DNA of 64,000 bases, from contig CANGYH010000001.1 of NCBI GenBank assembly GCA_947458545.1, positions 1,240,001-1,304,000 of the forward strand, given 5' to 3'. This DNA comes from Cytophagaceae bacterium (GTDB lineage: Bacteria; Bacteroidota; Bacteroidia; Cytophagales; Flexibacteraceae). The notes under the pieces are model-generated. The model was not told the origin of the DNA. It worked only from the letters and a program-made list of their open reading frames with translations, and ran no database searches. Both the position numbers and the translations under genes were made by a program. This document shows, in pieces, positions 37,406 to 45,308 of the stretch. Every line of letters starts with the position of its first letter. Positions within the stretch are counted from its first letter, which is position 1.

Positions 37406-37777
37406 CTACCTATTACTATTATTTTTCTTAGTGGCAAGAATAATGGACGTGAGCAAAGCAAAGACTTCCATTGTAATGGATTCCAATTCAACAAATTGTT
37501 CTTGAGTAATTAAACCTTCATCGAATAATAAATTAAGCCAGAGTTGGGTTTCGTCGGCTTCCTTGAGGGCAATGGATAGTTTATGAATAAAATCTGATTT
37601 TGACTCTGCGGATTGCGCCTCCCGCACCAATGCTCCTGGCGCTGTAGCTGAACGAATTAGTTGACGGGATACAGAATATTCATGCTTTTCCTTTTCTAGC
37701 CACCGGCCCAGGCGCAATGCCATTCGCGCCAATTGATATGACTTCTGCCCCAACGGACCCTTATGAACCAGTGGCAT
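37406..37777 (-). CDS. Four-helix-bundle protein (S23/IVS family)
   Basis: A 123-residue all-helical protein of the 23S-rRNA intervening-sequence/four-helix-bundle family. The pattern is clear: LGQKSYQLARMALRLGRW helix 1, YSVSRQLIRSATAPGALVRE at helix 2, AESKSDFIHKLSIALKEADE helix 3, then WLNLLFDEGLI and a last helix. The fold is shared with Avd proteins of diversity-generating retroelements, but no reverse transcriptase or variable repeat is near. The gene is more AT-rich than its neighbours and lies inside inverted heptamer arrays, which points to acquisition as a cassette. Its biochemical role is unknown. Confidence 0.85.
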   Translation of the reverse strand: MPLVHKGPLGQKSYQLARMALRLGRWLEKEKHEYSVSRQLIRSATAPGALVREAQSAESKSDFIHKLSIALKEADETQLWLNLLFDEGLITQEQFVELESITMEVFALLTSIILATKKNNSNR

Positions 37778-37804
37778 TTTTATTTATCAGTCAAGCAGGG
37801 CCGA

Positions 37805-37846
37805 CTTTCAACTTTCAACTTTCAACTTTCAACTTTCAACTTTCAA
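37805..37846. repeat. Right heptamer array (CTTTCAA x6)
   Basis: Six perfect, contiguous CTTTCAA units ending at the ychF stop codon. On the other strand the unit reads TTGAAAG, a rotation of the AGTTGAA unit of the left array. Confidence 0.95.
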
Positions 37847-38944
37847 CTATACATTAAATCTAAAGTGCATAATGTCCCCATCCTGCACGACGTACTCTTT
37901 GCCTTCCAGGCCGATTTTGCCGGCTTCTCGGCATGCGGCTTCGGTTTTGAACTTCTGGTAGTCTTCTAGCTTGATGACTTCGGCTTTGATGAAACCGCGC
38001 TCAAAGTCGGAGTGGATGACACCGGCCGCAGCAGGGGCCTTGTCGCCGCGGTGTATCGTCCAGGCGCGGACCTCTTGCACCCCGGCGGTGAAATACGTAA
38101 TCAGATTCAGAAGGGTATAAGCCGCCCGGATAAGCTTGGAGAGTCCAGACTCGGTCAAGCCGTACTCCGAGAGAAACAGGGCGCGCTCGTCTTCCGTCTC
38201 CAGCTCGGCAATCTGGCTCTCGATGGCGGCAGAGATTAGGATAACCTGGGCGTTCTCGCTTTTGACGGCCTCTTGTAGCGTTTCAGAGAACCTATTGCCG
38301 GTATTCACGCTGCCTTCATCTACGTTGGCCACGTAGAGCACGGGCTTGGCCGTCAGCAAGAAGATGTCTGCAATGGCAGCCTTCTCTTCGTCTGACTGGG
38401 CCAGGGCGCGGGCGTTCTGGCCGCCCTCCAGGCCGGTTTTGATTTGCTTGAGGATCTCCACCTCGGCGCGGGCCTTGGCGTCTCCGGCCTTGGCGGCGCG
38501 TTCCAGGCGGGCCAGCTTCTTATCTACAGACTCGATGTCTTTGAGCTGAAGCTCGGTATCAATCACCTCCTTATCGAAGAGTGGATCTACCCCACCTGCC
38601 ACGTGCACCACGTTATCGTCCTGAAAGCAGCGGATGACGTGGATGATCGCATCTACCTCGCGGATGTTGGCCAGAAACTGGTTGCCCAGGCCCTCGCCCT
38701 TGCTGGCCCCCTTCACCAGGCCGGCAATGTCCACAAACTCGATCACGGCAGGCACCACCTTTTGCGGGCTCACCAGGCCCTCCAGAATCTGCAGCCGGCC
38801 GTCGGGTACGGTAACCACCCCCACGTTGGGCTCTATGGTGCAAAAAGGATAGTTGGCCGCTTCGGCCTTGGCGTTAGAGAGGGCGTTAAACAGGGTAGAC
38901 TTGCCCACGTTGGGCAGGCCTACGATACCACATTGCAGGGCCAT
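37847..38944 (-). CDS. ychF: Redox-regulated ATPase YchF
   Basis: YchF is a universally conserved Obg-family P-loop protein that hydrolyses ATP rather than GTP and associates with ribosomes. The start at ATG 38942-38944 ([17 protein letters not shown]) gives 365 residues, the family length; an in-frame ATG at 39100 adds 52 unrelated residues. The P-loop is GLPNVGKST at 9-17. The altered G4 motif NVDE (in YVANVDEGS) explains ATP preference. The C-terminal TGS domain is intact to MHFRFNV. The stop codon abuts the heptamer array of the downstream cassette. A -7 box lies at 39012-39019. Confidence 0.96.
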   Translation of the reverse strand: MALQCGIVGLPNVGKSTLFNALSNAKAEAANYPFCTIEPNVGVVTVPDGRLQILEGLVSPQKVVPAVIEFVDIAGLVKGASKGEGLGNQFLANIREVDAIIHVIRCFQDDNVVHVAGGVDPLFDKEVIDTELQLKDIESVDKKLARLERAAKAGDAKARAEVEILKQIKTGLEGGQNARALAQSDEEKAAIADIFLLTAKPVLYVANVDEGSVNTGNRFSETLQEAVKSENAQVILISAAIESQIAELETEDERALFLSEYGLTESGLSKLIRAAYTLLNLITYFTAGVQEVRAWTIHRGDKAPAAAGVIHSDFERGFIKAEVIKLEDYQKFKTEAACREAGKIGLEGKEYVVQDGDIMHFRFNV

Positions 38945-39011
38945 GAGCGCGTATTGAGGGTAGGGCTTTGCCTGCGGCAGGCATCGTTGCCCGGCCACGC
39001 AAAACCGGCCG

Positions 39012-39019
39012 CAAAGATA
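39012..39019 (-). promoter_or_regulatory. -7 box TATCTTTG of ychF
   Basis: A perfect TAnnTTTG on the minus strand 67 bases upstream of the ychF ATG. No exact TTG at the expected 20-base distance. Confidence 0.45.
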
Positions 39020-39035
39020 CGGCCTGCGCAGGGGC

Positions 39036-39551
39036 CTAAAAGTCGCGGATATCGACCCAGGTGCGCACCTGCCAGGGGCTGTTGGTATCGGGCCGCACAA
39101 GCGTCAGGCGGGCTGTGCCTGTGCCTGTATAGCTAGAGGCATCGTCTAGCTGCACGCTCAGGTTAAAATACCGCTCCACGCTGGCCAGCGTATCTGCCCC
39201 GACGGTGTCTGCCACCTTAAACCAGGTCCAGACCAGGTTCGTACTGCGGATCTGCCTGAACATGTTGGTGGTGATCCGCATCTCGGTGTCACGGTCCCAC
39301 TGGTTGTTGTTGCCGGTGGCAAAGTCTCGGCTGGTAAAGACGAAGTCCCGCGCCAGAATCTGCCCATACAGGCTGGTATCCCGCATCTCGTAACTGTTGC
39401 GGAACCATTCAAAAAAACCCTTCACCGTCCGGCGGTCTCCGAGCAGGCCGACGCGGTCGGGCCGTATCTGCTCCAGGCCGGGGGCAAACGGATTGCAGCC
39501 CCACCAGCCCAGTAGGGCCATCACCAAAGCAAGTAGAGCGTATTTGCGCAT
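39036..39551 (-). CDS. Hypothetical lipoprotein
   Basis: A 171-residue protein starting at ATG 39549-39551 with a short signal MRKYALLALVMALLGWWGC, whose final Cys is a plausible lipidation site. The mature part (VKGFFEWFRNSYEMRDTSLY, WTWFKVADTVGAD, ending RTWVDIRDF) has the length and alternating helix/strand pattern of NTF2-like domains, but I cannot assign a family. An ATG 5 codons upstream is possible but adds MVCCR before the signal. Divergent from the YdeI-like gene at 39655. The -7 box of ychF lies just beyond its stop codon. Confidence 0.65.
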   Translation of the reverse strand: MRKYALLALVMALLGWWGCNPFAPGLEQIRPDRVGLLGDRRTVKGFFEWFRNSYEMRDTSLYGQILARDFVFTSRDFATGNNNQWDRDTEMRITTNMFRQIRSTNLVWTWFKVADTVGADTLASVERYFNLSVQLDDASSYTGTGTARLTLVRPDTNSPWQVRTWVDIRDF

Positions 39552-39654
39552 ACGGCAGCAGACCAACTTGGCTGAAAGTTACACATTTAACTCAGTACAG
39601 CAGGTAAACGGCTACCTATACGTACAACTGTGCCTGCAGGCTGATATTTGACCT

Positions 39655-40299
39655 ATGCCCGCTTTGCCCGCCAACGAAGCCAACAGCTACTACCCCCCTA
39701 CCCGCGCCGACTGGCGGGGCTGGCTGGAGGCCCACCATGCCACCCGGCAAAATGTGTGGGTGATCCTCTACCGCAAAGGGAGCGGCAAACCCAGCTGCAC
39801 CTACGACGACATCGCCGAAGAGGCCCTTTGCTTCGGCTGGATAGACGCAACCCCCAACAAGCGCGATGCCGAGAGCAGCTACCTGCTCGTAGCCCGCCGC
39901 AAACCCACCAGCAACTGGAGCGCCCTCAACAAAACCCGGGTAGCAAAGCTGGAGGCCGCAGGGATGATCACCGAAGCCGGCCAGGCTGCCATTGCCGCCG
40001 CCAAAGCCAACGGCCGCTGGACGGCGCTGGACAACATCAATCAAGAGCCCGACGACCTATTGGCTGCCCTGGCCTCCGTGCCCGACGCGGCGCGGTATTG
40101 GGATGCCTTCCCGCCATCTACCCGGCGGGGCATTCTGGAGTGGATATCCCTGGCCAAAACCACTGCCACCCGCACCAAGCGTATAGATGATACAGCACGG
40201 CTGGCGGGCCAAAACCTGCGCGCCAACCAATACCGGCAGCCCAAATCTGCCGGGGTCTCTGGTGCCTTGGGCTCCAAAGAAAAACCCACTACCGGGTGA
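39655..40299 (+). CDS. YdeI/OmpD-associated family protein
   Basis: A 214-residue cytoplasmic protein of the YdeI/OmdA family (bacteriocin-protection group). Visible family segments are the N-terminal WRGWLEAHHATRQNVWVILY, then EEALCFGWIDATPNKRD, and the C-terminal helical part AARYWDAFPPSTRRGILEWI followed by AKTTATRTKRIDD. Family members have been linked to peptide-antibiotic and stress resistance, but the biochemical activity is unknown. It appears monocistronic. The last ~20 residues are low-complexity and polar. Confidence 0.85.
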   Translation: MPALPANEANSYYPPTRADWRGWLEAHHATRQNVWVILYRKGSGKPSCTYDDIAEEALCFGWIDATPNKRDAESSYLLVARRKPTSNWSALNKTRVAKLEAAGMITEAGQAAIAAAKANGRWTALDNINQEPDDLLAALASVPDAARYWDAFPPSTRRGILEWISLAKTTATRTKRIDDTARLAGQNLRANQYRQPKSAGVSGALGSKEKPTTG

Positions 40300-40560
40300 G
40301 CGATAGCGGGCCTTGGTATAGGTGTATGTAGAGGCAGTTTGAAGTCTGAAAGCTTGGGCCCTTACAGCAGGCCAGCATCATCTTGCAGACACAACAAAGG
40401 TAGAACCCGACATTTATTCGGCAGGCAAGGCCAAAGCCCTACAGAAAAATTTAGTAGAACGGCAGCAAATGCAGCTAAATTTTATCAATCCCATCGTAAC
40501 CCAAATAATATTTTAGAAAGATGGCATCAAAAAGCTCCTTTCGTTGAAGACCACTTGGGC
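40300..40560. other. Intergenic stretch with AT-rich coding-like segment
   Basis: About 260 bases between the convergent YdeI-like and M28 peptidase genes. A plus-strand open frame from TTG 40339 crosses it and continues antisense into the peptidase gene to 40644. The part at 40440-40550 is clearly more AT-rich than its surroundings and reads SRTAANAAKFYQSHRNPNN in that frame. It could be a gene remnant; no hairpin terminator was seen. Confidence 0.3.
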
Positions 40561-41799
40561 TTAGCGGTGCGCTGGTTGGCCTGCCATACGCTGCAAAAAG
40601 GCCATACAAAGGTGGAAGGTCCCCTCAAAGCCGGCCAGGGTTAGCTCGGGCCGGGGCTTGTCTTGGGGGCTGTGGTAGTATTTGTAGGGCCCTTGCAGAT
40701 AGAGAAAAAGCGCTGGCACCCCAGCCTGGGTAAAGGGGTAATGGTCGCTGTTGGGGGCGTTGCGGCGGGGGCGGATGGATGGCAAAGCCTGCAACCTGGC
40801 ATTGAGGGCTTGCAGTTGGTCAAAGTCCCACTGCACGGCAGGGGCGTTCACGGCGGTGGCGCCGTCCTCACCAGAGCCCATCAGGTCTAGGTTGAGCATA
40901 AACCGCACCCGCGGCAGCGAGTCTGCCCACTGCCGCACAAAGGCCTGGCTGCCCACCAGCCCGGCCTCTTCGGCCGAGAAGCCGACCACATACACCGTAT
41001 AGCGCAGCGGATGGCGGGCCAGGTAGGTGGCCAGCTCAAGCAATAGGGTAGTCCCTGTGGCATTGTCGTTGGCGCCGGGGAAGTACACCCGCTTGCCCAG
41101 GCCACCCAGGTGGTCGTAGTGCGCCCCGACGATAAGCATACTGTCAGGCCGCGCCGTGCCGGGTATCCGTGCCACCACGTTATGCGCCTGGCCTTGCCAG
41201 GGCTTTGGCTGGGCCTTAAACCTAACCCGCTGCCCCGCTGCGGGGGTATGCGGCTGGGTAGCATACACCACGGGGACAACATCTGCCTGCCGGGCTACCG
41301 AGAAGGCAGGCAAAGCCCCGCCAGACTCTATCCACGCCAAACCCGGCAAAGGCAGTTGCTGCCTCCGAAAACGCTGCCAGGCCGCCGCCGAGCTAAACAC
41401 CAGCGCCGCCTTTGCCTGCATCGCTGCAGGGAGACGGGGCCAGGCCAGGCTATCGTAGCGCAAGGCTTTGCCGCAAAATCGCACGGGCGGGCAACCGGCT
41501 TCAGGCTGCCAGGCCTCGCCCAGGGCAGGCCGCCGACGCCCTACGGTTAGCGTTGGGCTGGCAGGCCAAACCTGGGCTTCCATTTCGAACGCCTGAATGG
41601 ATACCGAGGCACCAGCGCCTTGCAGCCTTCGGCGCAGATAGTCTGCTGCTTTGTTGTGGCCGTTGCGCGAGTATCCCCTGCCCCAGAGGCCAGGGCTGCA
41701 TAGCGTATCTATAACGGGCCGAGGCGCAAAAGGCAGCTTAGGGGCGCTGTCTGGCGGGGTTAATAGGGGAGCGAGGTACACTAGTGCAGCGGCGAGCAT
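40561..41799 (-). CDS. M28 family metallopeptidase
   Basis: A 412-residue exported zinc peptidase (aminopeptidase or glutaminyl-cyclase-like M28 group). The start at ATG 41797-41799 gives a short hydrophobic N-terminus (MLAAALVYLAPLL); an in-frame ATG at 41976 would overlap the divergent gene. Metal ligands are in order: H227 in GAHYDHLG, D245 in GANDNATG, the E277-E278 pair in SAEEAG, D305 in NLDLMG and H353 in NSDHYPF. A PA-like insertion appears to occupy about 100-210. It would act in the periplasm or on the surface. It is divergent from the BadF-type kinase at 41836 with 36 bases between starts. Confidence 0.9.
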   Translation of the reverse strand: MLAAALVYLAPLLTPPDSAPKLPFAPRPVIDTLCSPGLWGRGYSRNGHNKAADYLRRRLQGAGASVSIQAFEMEAQVWPASPTLTVGRRRPALGEAWQPEAGCPPVRFCGKALRYDSLAWPRLPAAMQAKAALVFSSAAAWQRFRRQQLPLPGLAWIESGGALPAFSVARQADVVPVVYATQPHTPAAGQRVRFKAQPKPWQGQAHNVVARIPGTARPDSMLIVGAHYDHLGGLGKRVYFPGANDNATGTTLLLELATYLARHPLRYTVYVVGFSAEEAGLVGSQAFVRQWADSLPRVRFMLNLDLMGSGEDGATAVNAPAVQWDFDQLQALNARLQALPSIRPRRNAPNSDHYPFTQAGVPALFLYLQGPYKYYHSPQDKPRPELTLAGFEGTFHLCMAFLQRMAGQPAHR

Positions 41800-41835
41800 A
41801 GGTTCAAAGTTGGGCCACCGGGGTAGTTTTACGGC

Positions 41836-42720
41836 ATGTACGCAGCAGCGCAAGCCCAAAACCATTGGCTGGCAGAGTCTGGCTCTACCAAATCCGTTTG
41901 GCTCTGCTTTGCAGGCCCGGCAGAAGGCACCCGGTTTACCACAGAAGGCTTTAACCCAAGCTACCTGCCCCACCACACCCTGCCCGAGGCCTTAGCTCAG
42001 ATAGCAGCCCCACACAGGCAGGCGCTTGCCGGGGCTGCCAGCATGGTCTGGTACGGCGCAGGATGTGCAGGCCAGGCGCCTCGCCGGGCCATGGAGGCTG
42101 CCGTTGCAGCCTTGCTGCCCGGGGCGGGCATTACCATTGAGCACGACCTGCTAGCCGCTGCGCACGCCCTGCATGGCAACGCCCCCGGCCTGGTGGCCAT
42201 CCTGGGCACGGGCAGCCACGCCGCCTGCTACGACGGGCAAACCCTCTCTGCCGAGGCCGTAAACCTGGGCTATGTGCTGGGCGACGAGGGCAGCGGGGCC
42301 GATATGGGCAAGCGCCTCTTGCAGGGCTACTTCTACCGCCGCCTACCTGCCCAAGAGCTGGCCTACCTAGACCAGGCCCTGGGCCTGGTACGCGACGAGG
42401 CCATTGACCGCATCTACCGGCAACCTTGGCCCAACCGTTGGATGGCCTCGCTGGCACCGGTAGTGGCCGGACGGCCGGCCCTCCGCGCATGCATCGCCGG
42501 CCCTGCCCTTGCGGCCTTTGCCCAAACCCACCTAGAGCCCCTGGCGCAACGGTCTGGCATAGACAAGGTGGGGGCCGTAGGCAGTATTGCCGCCCATTTT
42601 GCGCCAGAGCTGGAGGCAGCCTTGCAACCCCTGGGGCTCGCCCTGCAACGCACCCTGGCAGACCCGGTAGAGGCGCTGGCTGCCTTCCATAAACGGCAGT
42701 TGGCCAAGGGCAGGGCGTAG
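41836..42720 (+). CDS. BadF/BcrA-type ATPase, GlcNAc kinase-like
   Basis: A 294-residue ASKHA-fold kinase. Motifs: phosphate-1 ESGSTKSVW near residue 14, a VAILGTGSHAACYDG segment (phosphate-2), and GYVLGDEGSGADMGKRLL (adenosine region). The family includes N-acetylglucosamine kinases and many Bacteroidota members act in amino-sugar recycling. In this copy the usual Asp of the first motif (DSGST/DGGST) is Glu, a change that may matter for catalysis. GT9 follows after 13 bases, so the pair probably forms an operon. Confidence 0.82.
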   Translation: MYAAAQAQNHWLAESGSTKSVWLCFAGPAEGTRFTTEGFNPSYLPHHTLPEALAQIAAPHRQALAGAASMVWYGAGCAGQAPRRAMEAAVAALLPGAGITIEHDLLAAAHALHGNAPGLVAILGTGSHAACYDGQTLSAEAVNLGYVLGDEGSGADMGKRLLQGYFYRRLPAQELAYLDQALGLVRDEAIDRIYRQPWPNRWMASLAPVVAGRPALRACIAGPALAAFAQTHLEPLAQRSGIDKVGAVGSIAAHFAPELEAALQPLGLALQRTLADPVEALAAFHKRQLAKGRA

Positions 42721-42733
42721 CTTTGCGGCCAGC

Positions 42734-43732
42734 GTGCGTGTTCTAATTGTCCAAACGGCCTTTCTGGGAGATGTGGTGCTGGCTACCGCTTTGGTAGAGA
42801 GCCTCGCTGCGGCTTACCCCGAGGCCGAGTTGCACATGCTCGTGCGCCAAGGCAACCAGGGTGTGATAGAGGGCCACCCACGCCTGGCCCAGGTCTGGGT
42901 ATGGGACAAGCGCCACAAGTATGCCGACCTCTGGCGGCTTGTTAAAGAAGTGCGCCGCCAGCGGTTCGAGGCCGTGGTCTGCGTGCAGCGCTTTGCGACC
43001 ATGGGGTTACTAACAGCCCTCTCTGGAGCCAAGATTCGGAGCGGCTTTGGCAAAAACCCGCTGGCGGCGTTTTTTACGCACCGGGCCAAGCATCTACTGC
43101 CAGACCCCAAAGGCCACCACGAGGTGGAACGCAACCATGCCTTACTGGCCCCCTTTGCGGCAGCAAGGCCTGCCTTGCCCCGCCTCTACCCTACCCCTGC
43201 CGCCCAGGCAGAGGCAGCACCCTACCAAGCTACCGGGCCTTATGTATGCATAGCTCCGGCCTCGGTTTGGGCTACCAAACAATGGCCGGCAACGCATTGG
43301 GCCCAGCTCATCGGCCTGTTGGCGCGGCAAGCCCCTGCCCGCGCCATCTACCTTCTCGGCGGCCCAGGCGATGTTGACCTGTGTGCCCAAATCGTAACCC
43401 AGGCAGAGGTAACGGCCACGCCCGTCTATAACCTGGCAGGCAAGCTAGGCCTGATGGGCTCAACGGCACTGCTGGCCCATGCGCAACGGTTGTATGCCAA
43501 CGACAGCGGGCCCATCCACCTGGCCACGGCGGTTGGTTGCCCTACCACGGCTGTCTTTTGCAGTACGGTGCCCGCCTTTGGTTTTGGCCCCTTGGCCCCT
43601 GGCAGCGTTGTGGTACAAGAGCAGGCAGGGCTACCCTGCCGGCCTTGTGGTTTGCATGGGCATAAGGCTTGCCCCCAAGGCCACTTTTTATGCGGCCGGA
43701 CCGTGGCGGCCCAGGCCGTTTTGGCATCTTAA
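42734..43732 (+). CDS. Glycosyltransferase family 9 (heptosyltransferase-like)
   Basis: A 332-residue GT-B fold enzyme starting at GTG 42734 (MRVLIVQTAFLGDVVLATAL). The N-terminal phosphate-binding turn FLGDVV, the APASVWATKQWPATHWAQL segment and the C-terminal sugar-nucleotide site YANDSGPIHLATAVGCPTTAVFC are all typical of GT9. Such enzymes add heptose or similar sugars to the LPS core at the cytoplasmic face of the inner membrane. It closes the short operon begun by the BadF-type kinase. The C-terminal CRPCGLHGHKACPQG cysteines are common in the family. Confidence 0.9.
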   Translation: MRVLIVQTAFLGDVVLATALVESLAAAYPEAELHMLVRQGNQGVIEGHPRLAQVWVWDKRHKYADLWRLVKEVRRQRFEAVVCVQRFATMGLLTALSGAKIRSGFGKNPLAAFFTHRAKHLLPDPKGHHEVERNHALLAPFAAARPALPRLYPTPAAQAEAAPYQATGPYVCIAPASVWATKQWPATHWAQLIGLLARQAPARAIYLLGGPGDVDLCAQIVTQAEVTATPVYNLAGKLGLMGSTALLAHAQRLYANDSGPIHLATAVGCPTTAVFCSTVPAFGFGPLAPGSVVVQEQAGLPCRPCGLHGHKACPQGHFLCGRTVAAQAVLAS

Positions 43733-44333
43733 GCACCGCCAGATGGCCACAATTTTTCGGCGAGTGGTGGCAGATGGGGCAAAGGCCTTGCGAATGGGAG
43801 GAGTGTTACCGGAAATTTTCCTAAAAACACACCACAGCGCGGCTAAATAGGTAGATGTAAGCCATGGCCCCTTAGCGACGCTATTACCCGCCTATTACCC
43901 GCAATAACCAATTTGAACGGTAGAAACATCCAATACTTGGCCATAACCTTGACTACACGCCCATGTAAGCCAAGGCCGCAAACGGTTTGTTAGCACCTGG
44001 TGTGGCATACGTTGGCTGCATAGCTAACCCCTGCGCATCATATAGAGGTTTTGCCTTTTTGCGCGCATTGTAGCCCGGTACTTTTGAATCAGCTACTTGA
44101 CCCGCATAAAGGAGACTTCATACGAGGCAAGAGCATTTTTTAAGCATGATGCGGCGGCGTACGCCCCGCCTCGGGCACCGATGATGGCGGCATGGCCGGC
44201 AACGTAGTCTTTTGGGGAGACTGCCTGCCATACAAAGCCTGCCAACCTACACGGGGCACCACCGAGGGTCAGGGTCGCACACCGCCGCGCTGCTTTAGTA
44301 GGCCTGGGCGGCCATTATTGTAGGGCTCTTAAT
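43733..44333. other. 600-base region without an intact gene
   Basis: Between GT9 and panC, both of which end facing it. The plus strand has only a 35-codon frame (43743-43850) with no family match. The minus strand shows broken coding-like stretches (see the separate pseudogene entry). No terminator with a clear T-run and no RNA gene was recognised. Confidence 0.4.
43953..44314 (-). pseudogene. Possible decayed gene, unidentified
   Basis: On the minus strand two overlapping open stretches read like protein but lack start codons. The first, 44096-44314, contains DYVAGHAAIIGARGGAYAAA and ends in SYEVSFMRVK. The second, 43956-44117, is in another frame and contains VPGYNARKKAKPLYDAQGLA, then PFAALAYMGV before a TAG at 43953-43955. 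A third short stretch beyond (GYGQVLDVSTVQIGYCG) is in yet another frame. Successive frames on one strand are what frameshift decay would leave. I cannot identify the family, and chance open frames are not excluded. Confidence 0.3.
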
Positions 44334-45173
44334 CTAGGCCCAGCGCACCAGGTTATCAATAAGGCGGATGTCTTCTAGCCAGGCTGCGGTGCAGAGGGCA
44401 AAGGGCCCAGCCGCAATGCCAGGCCGGGCAGAGAGCACCTCAAACGTGGCTGGGTTTACGGCCTCTAGATACTCGGGCGTAAATCCCTCTGCATCGGCCA
44501 GGGCCTGGCGGCCGCGCGACAGGGCCTGGGCAATGCCTAGCTGATGCGCCTCTGCCCAGGTACGCTGCAAGATTTGGTGCAAATGCGGGGCCAGCCGCCT
44601 GCCCTGGGGGCTTAGGCGTAGGTTGCGGCTGCTGCGGGCCAGGCCGTCGGGCTCTCGGTCAGTAGGGCAGGGCACGATCTCTACCTCGTGGCCAAGGTCT
44701 TGCACGAGGCGGCGGATAACGGCCAGTTGTTGCAGGTCTTTCTCGCCAAAGTAGGCCTTTTGGGGCTGCACCAGGTGCAAGAGCCTGCTTACCACCACCC
44801 CTACCCCGCTGAAGTGCCCCGGGCGCATGGCTCCCTCCAGCACCTCTTCTAGCGGCCCGAAGTGGAGCTTAATCTGTACCGGCTGGGGGTACATCTCTGC
44901 TGCGTTGGGTATAAAGACGGCTGCCGCGCCGGCAGCCTCCAGCATGCCGAGGTCCTCTTCTGTACGGATGGGATAGGCGGCCAGGTCTGCTGCCTGGTTA
45001 AACTGAATCGGGTTTACGAAGATGCTGGCCACCACAGGCAGGCCATCAGCCTGGGCCCTATGCACCAGGCTTATGTGGCCGGGGTGCAAGGCCCCCATGG
45101 TGGGCACAAAACCCACCGGGCCCCAAGTGGCACGTACCTTCCGAAGCTCGGCCTGGGTGCGGATAATCTGCAT
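44334..45173 (-). CDS. panC: Pantothenate synthetase
   Basis: PanC joins pantoate and beta-alanine using ATP in the cytoplasmic coenzyme A pathway. The start at ATG 45171-45173 (MQIIRTQAELRK) gives 279 residues, the usual length. The ATP-binding HIGH-like motif PTMGALHPGH lies at 24-33, followed by ASIFVNPIQF, RPGHFSGVGVVVSRLL, YFGEKDLQQLAVIRRLV and the KMSKS-equivalent LARSSRNLRLS. panB is not adjacent. It is divergent from radA, with 135 bases between starts. Confidence 0.95.
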   Translation of the reverse strand: MQIIRTQAELRKVRATWGPVGFVPTMGALHPGHISLVHRAQADGLPVVASIFVNPIQFNQAADLAAYPIRTEEDLGMLEAAGAAAVFIPNAAEMYPQPVQIKLHFGPLEEVLEGAMRPGHFSGVGVVVSRLLHLVQPQKAYFGEKDLQQLAVIRRLVQDLGHEVEIVPCPTDREPDGLARSSRNLRLSPQGRRLAPHLHQILQRTWAEAHQLGIAQALSRGRQALADAEGFTPEYLEAVNPATFEVLSARPGIAAGPFALCTAAWLEDIRLIDNLVRWA

Positions 45174-45308
45174 ATTACTTTCGTCGAGGGCCGAAAAATA
45201 GCGGATGGCGCCTTGCCCACACCACCTTGCCAAACATCGGCGTGCCAGGCTGGCCCTGCCGTCTGCACCTTTCGGCGCTGTAGTGGGTTATTCTTGCAGG
45301 GTTATACC

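Larger units (their letters stand above)
37352..37846. mobile_element. Cassette with inverted heptamer arrays and a four-helix-bundle gene
   Basis: A 495-base segment bounded by five AGTTGAR heptamers on the left and six CTTTCAA heptamers on the right, which are inverted copies of one unit. It separates ychF from lptB. The right array ends exactly on the first base of the ychF stop codon (minus strand TAG at 37847-37849). The interior holds one AT-richer gene, 37406-37777. No transposase is present. Mobility is inferred from structure and from the similar element at 48344-48582. Confidence 0.5.

Noticed and set aside
37352-37846. Diversity-generating retroelement, suggested by the Avd-like four-helix protein
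   Set aside because: No reverse transcriptase, template repeat or variable repeat anywhere in the window.
37805-37846. CRISPR-like array
   Set aside because: Seven-base units without spacers; simple tandem repeat.
43743-43850. 35-codon ATG frame after GT9
   Set aside because: No ribosome-binding site, no homology known; probably chance.
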